DNA from: Deltaproteobacteria bacterium
GTDB taxonomy: Bacteria; Myxococcota; XYA12-FULL-58-9; JAUUZB01
Reading direction: 5' to 3'
DNA: 8,441 nt
NCBI GenBank assembly: GCA_030590185.1
Contig: JAUUZB010000107.1
Location: 1-8,441, forward strand
In this document: one piece after another, positions 1 to 5,052 of the stretch
Numbering within the stretch: the stretch's first letter is position 1
Layout of the letters: each line of letters starts with the position of its first letter
Translations under genes and position numbers: made by a program
The notes under the pieces: generated by a model
What the model saw: only the letters and a program-made list of their open reading frames with translations
Databases searched by the model: none
What the model was told of the DNA's origin: nothing

Positions 1-1035
1 GCCGACGCGCCCAACGAAAAATACGTGCGGGAGATCACCTACCAGCTGGTCACACGGGTGGGACGCACCGGCGGGACCTTCCTGCACACGTCGCGTACCC
101 GGCCGAGCCATTTACCGAAGGCGGCCGTCCCAGAGCAATACCGCGACCGTTACAACGACCCGGTCAACGACCTCACACCGGAGGTCCTCAAGAATCTCGA
201 CTTCCTCGGCATTGACTACCTCATTCCCATCGGCGGCGATGACACCCTCAGCTACGCCAAGCGCCTGCAGGACGAGGGCGTGAGGATCGTCGCGATTCCG
301 AAGACGATGGACAACGACGTGCCAGGCACCGACTATTGCATCGGCTTTTCGACCTGCGTCACGCGGACCATCGAGCTGGCTCGCAAGCTGCGCACATCGG
401 CCGGCTCCCACGAGCGCTTCCTGGTTATCGAGGTATTCGGACGCTACGCGGGCTTCACCGCCATGCTGCCCACCATGGCCGGCGCCGCGGATCGATGCGT
501 CATTCCCGAGCATCCCTTCGACATGGATTTGCTCGTGCAGATCCTCTCGGATGACATGCGGGTGCACCCGAGCAACTATTCGGTGGTGCTCGTCTCCGAG
601 GGCGCGACCATGGCCGGTGAGGAGATGAGCTTCGAGGGCGAGGAGGCGGATCAATACGGTCACCGCAAGCTCGGGGGCATCGGTGACCGGGTGGCGGCCA
701 AGCTCAAGGAGCTGTCACCGGCGTACAATGGCGGCCGGCGCGTCGACGTGATCAACCAGCGCCTCGGTTATTTGGTGCGCAGTGGCGATCCGGACGCCAT
801 GGACTCGATCGTACCCATGGCCTACGGCTGTCTGGCCCTCGACCTGTTGAGCGCCGGCAAGACTGGGTTGTTGGTCAACGTGCGCAACGGCTGCTACGGC
901 TCGGCGCCCCTGAGTGTGATCTGCGAATCCAGCAAGGTCGTCGACATCGAGCGCCACTACGAGCCGAGCCGGTTGCGCCCGGTCTATCGGGATTTCCACG
1001 AGCTGCCGGTCTTCATCATGACCTCGGCTGGCTGA
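1..1035 (+). CDS. 6-phosphofructokinase, probably pyrophosphate-dependent (5' end missing)
   Basis: Phosphofructokinase family: phosphorylates fructose 6-phosphate to fructose 1,6-bisphosphate in the cytoplasm. The reading frame is open to the left edge, so the GTG at 25 is probably internal and the N-terminal glycine-rich phosphate loop lies outside the window. Numbering from that GTG, GGDDT is at 70-74, PKTMDND at 92-98 (D96 matches the catalytic Asp127 of E. coli PfkA), FGR at 138-140 in place of the usual MGR, SEG at 191-193, and the sugar-phosphate-binding LGYLVRSGDP at 247-256. In this family, Asp at the E. coli Gly104 position (D73) together with Lys at the Gly124 position (K93) is the PPi-using signature; ATP enzymes have Gly at the first. 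With PPi the reaction is reversible and can serve glycolysis and gluconeogenesis. The C-terminus looks complete. An unrecognised membrane-protein gene follows after 12 bp. The family is certain; the phosphoryl donor is inferred. Confidence 0.93.
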   Translation, partial: ADAPNEKYVREITYQLVTRVGRTGGTFLHTSRTRPSHLPKAAVPEQYRDRYNDPVNDLTPEVLKNLDFLGIDYLIPIGGDDTLSYAKRLQDEGVRIVAIPKTMDNDVPGTDYCIGFSTCVTRTIELARKLRTSAGSHERFLVIEVFGRYAGFTAMLPTMAGAADRCVIPEHPFDMDLLVQILSDDMRVHPSNYSVVLVSEGATMAGEEMSFEGEEADQYGHRKLGGIGDRVAAKLKELSPAYNGGRRVDVINQRLGYLVRSGDPDAMDSIVPMAYGCLALDLLSAGKTGLLVNVRNGCYGSAPLSVICESSKVVDIERHYEPSRLRPVYRDFHELPVFIMTSAG

Positions 1036-1047
1036 GCACCACCTACG

Positions 1048-1455
1048 ATGAGCGGCAGCGCAGCGGGGAGAGTCGTCTTCACTTTCGGCAGCGCGCTCTC
1101 CGAGAGCCGCTGGGGTCGCATCGTGCTGGTGCTGCTCACCCTCTTTGGCCTGCAACAGGTGGTGGTGAGCCTGATCTCCAGCCGGTTCGACGACGCGTTC
1201 ATGTTCGGCCTGCTCTCGCTGGTACCGCTCGCCTTTGCGCTCGTCGGTCATCTCCGCCAACGGGCGCGCGACGGGGCCACACGACGACGACGACGGGCAC
1301 TCGGGCTCGGGACCGTGGTGCTGCTGGGTGTGATCGGTGCGCTGGCGGTCGTCGTGCTGTTACTTCGCCGTCGGCAGCGAACCGAGCCGCTCGACCTCCC
1401 GGCCCTCGATCCGGAGGAGATCGATCGCCTGGCCAAAGAGGAGGTGGCCGGATGA
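1048..1455 (+). CDS. Small membrane protein of unknown function, three predicted transmembrane segments
   Basis: I do not recognise this 135-residue protein. Three hydrophobic stretches are visible: about 24-43, 51-68 and 85-106. A very basic linker (five Arg at 79-83) separates the second and third, and RRR at 107-109 follows the third. The basic clusters suggest, by the positive-inside rule, that they face the cytoplasm. The acidic tail (about 113-135) contains DPEEIDRLAKEE. The gene begins 12 bp after the phosphofructokinase stop with no clear Shine-Dalgarno, so it is probably cotranscribed with it. Its stop overlaps the next start as ATGA, and its last codons carry that gene's ribosome binding site. 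The tight coupling suggests the two membrane proteins are made together and may interact. No catalytic motif is visible. Confidence 0.72.
   Translation: MSGSAAGRVVFTFGSALSESRWGRIVLVLLTLFGLQQVVVSLISSRFDDAFMFGLLSLVPLAFALVGHLRQRARDGATRRRRRALGLGTVVLLGVIGALAVVVLLLRRRQRTEPLDLPALDPEEIDRLAKEEVAG
1281..1295 (+). repeat. ACG trinucleotide run, five copies
   Basis: Five tandem ACG units fall inside the small membrane-protein gene and encode most of the Arg-rich linker (residues 79-83) before its third hydrophobic segment. Gain or loss of a unit would stay in frame and change the number of Arg residues. It may only reflect a selected basic patch. Confidence 0.5.
1439..1445 (+). promoter_or_regulatory. 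Strong ribosome binding site for the second membrane protein
   Basis: AGGAGGT, a full match to the anti-Shine-Dalgarno core, ends 6 nt before the ATG at 1452. It lies within the last codons (EEV) of the preceding gene. It fixes the downstream start and suggests strong initiation coupled to translation of the upstream ORF. Confidence 0.8.
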
Positions 1456-2192
1456 CCACCGACGACTCCAAGGCCCGCCTCTACGACTACGCGCGTCAGG
1501 GCTTCCTTGCCTTGATCCAGATCGTGCCCGCGGTGTTGTGGAGCGGGGTCAAACGAGCGGTAGGCGGCTTCTTCGTGCTCGGGTTCTTCGGGACCCTCCT
1601 GGCCGGGGGGATTGCGATCTACCGTTGGGCGGCCGCGCAGCCACTGCCGATCTGGTTGGTCATCGTCTCGGTGGCCGTCGTGGCGTTGTCCCTCTCATTG
1701 GCCGGCGCCTACATCGGCGGGATGCGTGGCCTCCTCGGCGGCCTGACCCAACAGCTCGCCGAGCGCAACCTGTTGGCATACCTCTACGCCTTTGTGCGCC
1801 CCGTATTGATGCGGGCGTCGCGTGGCTTGGCCGAGAGCAGCGGCCCGATCACCCGCTCCGAGTTAGTGGGCCGTCTGCGGCAGGCCGCTGGCGAGCGAGC
1901 CGAGGTGGCGCTCGCTGAGGCGGAACGGCCGCGCTCCATCGGGGAGCGGCTCGAGCGTTGGGTGGCGCTCAAGCTCCAGCTCATCCTGGTGGCGGCGGCG
2001 ATCACACCCAGCACGACTGGCCGCGACCGTGAGGCGGCCATCGCCGAGCTCGAACAGACCGGCATCGAACAGATAGAGGAAACCTTGGTCGATTCGCTCG
2101 AGGGCCTCTACGACACCCAGTGCGTGTTGGTGCTCGGTGCGGCGTTGGCGGTGAGCTCCTTGCCGTATGTGATCTACGCCCTGGCCGCCTGA
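1452..2192 (+). CDS. Membrane protein of unknown function
   Basis: I do not recognise this 246-residue protein. A short hydrophilic start with an amphipathic stretch (about 8-34) is followed by hydrophobic segments at about 37-58 and 66-90. A long charged region at about 92-172 is rich in Arg, Glu and Ala. A shorter hydrophobic stretch lies at 174-186, then an acidic helix-like region at about 190-222 (DREAAIAELEQTGIEQIEE), and a final hydrophobic segment at 226-244 ending at the C-terminus. The shape suggests two N-terminal membrane helices, a cytoplasmic helical domain and a C-terminal anchor. The start is set by the AGGAGGT 6 nt upstream and the 4 bp ATGA overlap with the previous gene. 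The frame and codon use look like its neighbours. I see no enzyme or transporter motif. It is probably the last gene of an operon with the phosphofructokinase. Confidence 0.78.
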   Translation: MTTDDSKARLYDYARQGFLALIQIVPAVLWSGVKRAVGGFFVLGFFGTLLAGGIAIYRWAAAQPLPIWLVIVSVAVVALSLSLAGAYIGGMRGLLGGLTQQLAERNLLAYLYAFVRPVLMRASRGLAESSGPITRSELVGRLRQAAGERAEVALAEAERPRSIGERLERWVALKLQLILVAAAITPSTTGRDREAAIAELEQTGIEQIEETLVDSLEGLYDTQCVLVLGAALAVSSLPYVIYALAA

Positions 2193-2207
2193 GCCGCGAC
2201 AGTCGTC

Positions 2208-2267
2208 GGGAACCCCGGGACCTTGCGGAGGCTCTCCGGCGCGGCGGCGTCTGCCCGTTCGGTTCCC
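2208..2267. repeat. Inverted repeat in the convergent intergenic gap
   Basis: GGGAACC at 2208-2214 and GGTTCCC at 2261-2267 are perfect 7 bp inverted arms separated by 46 bp, in the 148 bp gap (2193-2340) between two convergent genes. There is no T-run after either arm, so it is not a typical intrinsic terminator. Apart from this pair and a 4 bp hairpin at 2207-2217, I see nothing clear in the gap. Such an arm pair could arise by chance in this composition. Confidence 0.25.
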
Positions 2268-2340
2268 AATCTCTGGCGCTCGGCTCGTCGTTCCGGTGTG
2301 GGCTGGGCGTAAACGTGGCGCGAGCGCTTGCCCTACCCTA

Positions 2341-3252
2341 CTAAAACGGCGCCTCCGCCGCCCGAGCGGCGAGCTCCTCCGCTAGCACCCGGCGAACCTC
2401 CTCGTAGTCATCGATCCCTGCGCCGACGTACCCGCTGAGAGCCTTGAGACGCAGCGACGGCGGCAACTCGGCGTCGGGCGGACGCGATTGCAGCAGGGCC
2501 TCGCGCAGGGCCGCGACCCGCTCGGCCGGGAGATCGGGGCGGGCCACGATCGGATCGAAGGGGATCAACTCGGTGGTCGCGATGGGCAGGAAGGCATCGG
2601 ACGGCAAGTCCTCGCCGTAGCGCTCGTAGGCGGCCGGGAAGGTCGCCGCTACGTCGCAGCGTTTCTCCACCAGCGCCCGCAGGGAATCCTGGTGGTTGCC
2701 GGTGTACATGGCTTCGGAGAAGTGTGTGTCCGGGTCGATTCCCTGCTTGCGCATCAGCGCCCGCGGGTAAAGAAACCCAGAGGTCGAGGAGGTGGCCACC
2801 CAGCAGACGCGCTTACCGCGTAGCGCTTCGAGGGAGGTCGGGCCACCGTTTTTGCGCGTCACGATCACGCCCCGGTACGACCCGGTGCCGCCGAGCAGGA
2901 TCCGGGCAAAGGGCTCGAGGGCCGGTACCTCCCGGCGCGCGATCACGAAACGCAGCGGGCTGAAGATCGCGAGGTCGAGCTCACCCTTGGCGAGCTGCAC
3001 CGCGACGCGGGGTGCGTCCCGTTCCGCCGACACCTCCACCGCCCCTCCCCAGAGCTCCCCAAAGTAGCGCTCTAGGGCCGCCTTTTCCTCGCTCACCTTG
3101 GCCGGGGACATCAGGCCGGTGATGCTCAACCGTAAGGGGGCGGGGTCGGCGCTCTCGGTAGGTTTGCAGGCGCCGGCTGCCAGCGACAGAATGAACGCCG
3201 TGCCGACAACGAGCGCGGCGCGGGGCAGGATGGGTTGAGGAGCGCTGGGCAT
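2341..3252 (-). CDS. PhnD-type substrate-binding lipoprotein
   Basis: This 303-residue exported protein resembles the phosphate/phosphite/phosphonate ABC-transporter binding proteins (PhnD-like, type 2 periplasmic binding fold). The signal peptide covers about 1-28 and ends AAGAC, placing the lipid-modified Cys at 29 (the -3 residue is Ala, less usual than Leu). The mature part starts a binding lobe at about 40 (RLSITGLMSP). ELDLAIFSPLRFVIAR at 91-106 is the family's substrate-pocket loop region, and GKRVCWVATSSTSGFLYPRA at 146-165 holds the SSTSG loop (155-159) that contacts the ligand oxyanion in relatives. MYTGNHQDSLRALVEKRCDVAA at about 182-203 is the matching second-lobe segment. No permease or ATPase gene lies beside it, so it may serve a distant transporter or a sensor. 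Its start is 24 bp after the preceding gene's stop, with only a weak Shine-Dalgarno. Substrate unknown. Confidence 0.85.
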   Translation of the reverse strand: MPSAPQPILPRAALVVGTAFILSLAAGACKPTESADPAPLRLSITGLMSPAKVSEEKAALERYFGELWGGAVEVSAERDAPRVAVQLAKGELDLAIFSPLRFVIARREVPALEPFARILLGGTGSYRGVIVTRKNGGPTSLEALRGKRVCWVATSSTSGFLYPRALMRKQGIDPDTHFSEAMYTGNHQDSLRALVEKRCDVAATFPAAYERYGEDLPSDAFLPIATTELIPFDPIVARPDLPAERVAALREALLQSRPPDAELPPSLRLKALSGYVGAGIDDYEEVRRVLAEELAARAAEAPF

Positions 3253-3276
3253 GGTGTCTCGTTGCGGGCCGCCCGC

Positions 3277-4179
3277 TCAGTAGGAGCCGTCCGCCATCCG
3301 GTGCATCATCTCCGCGAAGCCGACCCGTTGGGTGTGTGATTCACGCCAGACGCGCTCCTGCTCCGGGGTCATTTCCTTCCAGCCCCACATGGTGCGCACC
3401 CAGATCGTACCCTCGCCCCCGCGCTCGCCGGACTCGGTGAGCGCTACGATCTTGCCGTAGGTCAACGTCGCCGGCTGGTCTGGATCGGCGCCTTTGATGT
3501 CGAAGCGGTTTACCACCGCCACGTAGTCTCCATTGAGAGAGGTCAACACCTCGAGCTTGCTGGAGACCCGTTGCCCGACCTTAGCCTCGTGGCGATACCG
3601 ACCGAGCACGGTGCGGCGGCCGGTGGCCATCGCCAGGATGTAACCGAGCAGATTGCCGCCGGCGGTGCTCCGAACCGTGCCCTCCTCAGAGGCGCGGGCG
3701 CTGAGCTCCACGTCCGGATCCGGGCGAATGGCGACCGTGGTAGCAGCCGACAGGCGCGCGGCCTGAAACTGGTACTCGTTCTCGAGCGCGGTCCAGTCGC
3801 TCTCCCGGCCGGCCTCGGCCCAGAGCGGGTTGGCGCCAATGATCTTGGCCAGCTTGATCCGAATTGGGCGGCCGCGCGTGTCGAGTCGCACGATCTTGCC
3901 GATACGATAACTGCCGAGGGTGGTGTTGGACTTGGCCTCGACGACGCGGATCACCGCGTAGTGATCGACATACTGCCCCGGTCCGCTCGGTCCGTACCTC
4001 TCTATTTTTATGTGCCAGGCCGCCCGCTTTTGATTGGTGGAGAAACCGGCGAAGAAAACCGACTTTTCGAGCTTCGCGGTGGGCGCGGCCTCGACTGCCG
4101 CGGGGAGACACGGGACGGCGAACGCCGCCAGCCACACCAACGGCGCTCCCAGACGCATCGCTCTCCAACCGGACGTCAT
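3277..4179 (-). CDS. Secreted protein of unknown function
   Basis: I do not recognise this 300-residue protein. An N-terminal signal peptide is clear: a hydrophobic core at about 10-28, then VEAAP, with likely cleavage near residue 31. There is no lipobox, so it is probably periplasmic or secreted. The mature part alternates charged and beta-prone stretches, for example HIKIERYGPSGPGQYVDHYAVIRVVEAKS (about 56-84), YRIGKIVRLD (91-100) and KLEVLTSLNGDYVAVVNRFDI (208-228). It ends in a Trp- and Met-rich helical tail (about 258-297). No catalytic signature or internal cysteine cluster is visible. The ATG at 4179 is preferred over M8 (ATG at 4158) because AGGAGAGG lies 8 nt upstream. It sits between a START-domain gene and a PhnD-type lipoprotein gene on the same strand with short gaps, so it is probably part of an envelope-directed operon. 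Confidence 0.8.
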   Translation of the reverse strand: MTSGWRAMRLGAPLVWLAAFAVPCLPAAVEAAPTAKLEKSVFFAGFSTNQKRAAWHIKIERYGPSGPGQYVDHYAVIRVVEAKSNTTLGSYRIGKIVRLDTRGRPIRIKLAKIIGANPLWAEAGRESDWTALENEYQFQAARLSAATTVAIRPDPDVELSARASEEGTVRSTAGGNLLGYILAMATGRRTVLGRYRHEAKVGQRVSSKLEVLTSLNGDYVAVVNRFDIKGADPDQPATLTYGKIVALTESGERGGEGTIWVRTMWGWKEMTPEQERVWRESHTQRVGFAEMMHRMADGSY

Positions 4180-4247
4180 CAGCGCAGCCTCTCCTGCACG
4201 ATCTCGCCGGCCAGCATACCACGTTCATCCAAGCGTACCACCGTCAT
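4179..4247 (-). CDS. Possible 22-residue coupling or leader ORF
   Basis: A short ORF fills the gap between two same-strand genes. Its ATG overlaps the stop of the START-domain gene (ATGA), and its TGA overlaps the ATG of the next gene (TGATG). The peptide begins MTVVRLDERG, is mostly charged, and has no membrane segment. It has no obvious Shine-Dalgarno, so it would depend on re-initiation after the upstream gene. Its last codons contain the AGGAGAGG site of the downstream gene, so ribosomes translating it would traverse that site. A role in translational coupling is inference. The alternative is chance: one start and one stop happening to meet the gene ends. Confidence 0.3.
   Translation of the reverse strand: MTVVRLDERGMLAGEIVQERLR
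4188..4195 (-). promoter_or_regulatory. Ribosome binding site deciding the start of the unknown secreted protein
   Basis: On the minus strand AGGAGAGG precedes the ATG at 4179 by 8 nt, a good Shine-Dalgarno and spacing. It supports this ATG over the internal ATG at 4158. It also lies within the 22-residue micro-ORF described separately. Confidence 0.7.
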
Positions 4248-4876
4248 GGCCGCCAGGTCGGGTCCAGCACGCGCTTCTCAAAGCTGTCGATCATCGTCGG
4301 CACGCTGCGGCGTTGGCCCCAGTTGTAAAACCAGTCCGGGATCCATCCGCCTGGGTCGGTGTGGATCCAATAGAGCAGCCGAGTGCGGTCCGACCCGATG
4401 GGCTCGAGGAGCCAATGGGCCTCCACCACCTGGACGCGAATGATCCCGGAACGCGGTGGCGGACCCTTTTGGTTGGCGATCGTGATCAGCTGTTCGTAGA
4501 CGCCGGTTTGGTGATCCTCGAGGGCCACCGCCCTGTAGGTCAGGTCACGATCGTCCACGAAGGGCGGGGTGAAACGCTGGTAAACGTAGCGGACGTTCCC
4601 CTGTTGCTCGATCAGACGCGATTCGCCTACGTAGGGATTGTAGTCGGGGACAGCCTCGACATCGCGCAGGGTGTCCCAAACTCGCCGCGACGAGCCCCGG
4701 ATGGTCACCTCCAGTTTGACCTGTTGGATGTCCGAGTCCGGCACCTCGCGCTGCCACAGTTTGATGCCGTCCGAGTCGCGCTGGAGGATCCAGGGGTTCG
4801 GGTTGTGGGGGATCGGCCCGGCCAGGCTGAGTCCGGTAAGCAGGGTGACAAAGGTGCAAGCGGTGGTGGTCAGCAT
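4244..4876 (-). CDS. Secreted START-domain (SRPBCC fold) lipid-binding protein
   Basis: START-domain proteins bind lipids or other hydrophobic ligands in a deep cavity. With the ATG at 4876 as residue 1 the protein has 210 residues. A hydrophobic signal-like segment at 1-20 ends near LSLAG, and the START domain spans about 29-204. Visible family features are the opening W-x-DGIKLWQRE (29-44), a helix with VWDTLRDVEAVPDYNPYV (66-83), PPFVDDRDLTYR (104-115), the PPPRSGIIRVQVVEAHWLLEP strand pair (about 140-160), and the C-terminal helix entry PGGWIPDWFYNW (175-186). The frame is open to an ATG at 5014, but the extra 46 residues look non-coding and would run through the divergent promoter region, so I prefer 4876. 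No clear Shine-Dalgarno supports either start, and a GTG at 4924 is a third option. It is first in the minus-strand cluster. Ligand unknown. Confidence 0.82.
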   Translation of the reverse strand: MLTTTACTFVTLLTGLSLAGPIPHNPNPWILQRDSDGIKLWQREVPDSDIQQVKLEVTIRGSSRRVWDTLRDVEAVPDYNPYVGESRLIEQQGNVRYVYQRFTPPFVDDRDLTYRAVALEDHQTGVYEQLITIANQKGPPPRSGIIRVQVVEAHWLLEPIGSDRTRLLYWIHTDPGGWIPDWFYNWGQRRSVPTMIDSFEKRVLDPTWRP

Positions 4877-4963
4877 CGCGTCGGCGGGCGTCGCGGTGGA
4901 TGGGCCCTGCGCCCGGCCTATCACAGCTAGGCGAACGCACAACTCCGCATTCTCGAGCGACGA

Positions 4964-4976
4964 CCTGCTGAGCAGG
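4964..4976. promoter_or_regulatory. Palindrome in divergent intergenic region, candidate operator
   Basis: CCTGCTGAGCAGG is a perfect dyad (6 bp arms, 1 bp centre), overlapped by a second palindrome CAGGCCTG at 4973-4980. It lies 18-30 bp upstream of a perfect TTGACA and between the divergent START-domain and pepT genes. That position suits a regulator binding site, but no regulator gene is nearby and chance palindromes of this size are not rare. Confidence 0.3.
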
Positions 4977-4993
4977 CCTGGCCTTCGCCAACC

Positions 4994-5019
4994 TTGACAC
5001 CCCACCGCAGACATAGGAT
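4994..5019 (+). promoter_or_regulatory. Possible promoter for the peptidase T gene
   Basis: TTGACA at 4994-4999 is a perfect sigma70-type -35 box. The best following -10 candidate is TAGGAT at 5014-5019, four of six consensus bases, but the 14 bp spacer is shorter than the usual 16-18. It sits 33 bp before the pepT start codon. Without the -10 match this is only suggestive. Confidence 0.33.
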
Positions 5020-5042
5020 GCGGCGCCGAGCTTTTCAGAGCC

Positions 5043-5047
5043 GGAGG
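5043..5047 (+). promoter_or_regulatory. Ribosome binding site for pepT, supports GTG start
   Basis: GGAGG ends 5 nt before the GTG at 5053. This supports initiation at GTG and matches the expected N-terminus of peptidase T, where a short helix precedes LRRFLSYVRV. Confidence 0.7.
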
Positions 5048-5052
5048 CCGCA

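Noticed and set aside
112..663. 183-residue minus-strand ORF opposite the phosphofructokinase
   Set aside because: The plus strand here encodes conserved PFK motifs; the antisense product shows no domain.
1337..1918. 193-residue plus-strand ORF overlapping both membrane-protein genes in another frame
   Set aside because: Its translation is Arg/Pro/Ser-rich with no hydrophobic pattern. The two overlapping genes have membrane segments and a strong ribosome binding site.
2207..2217. CGGG-AAC-CCCG hairpin as a terminator after the membrane-protein operon
   Set aside because: The stem is only 4 bp and no T-run follows.
2120..2344. 74-residue ORF reaching into the 148 bp gap
   Set aside because: It starts out of frame inside the second membrane-protein gene, has no Shine-Dalgarno, and its translation is not protein-like.
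3571..4443. 290-residue plus-strand ORF opposite the unknown secreted protein
   Set aside because: The minus-strand gene has a signal peptide and a good Shine-Dalgarno; this frame has neither and spans the intergenic gap.
4034..4930. 298-residue plus-strand ORF across the START-domain and unknown secreted genes
   Set aside because: It is antisense to two genes with clear export signals and, for one, a START domain. Its own translation has no recognisable domain.
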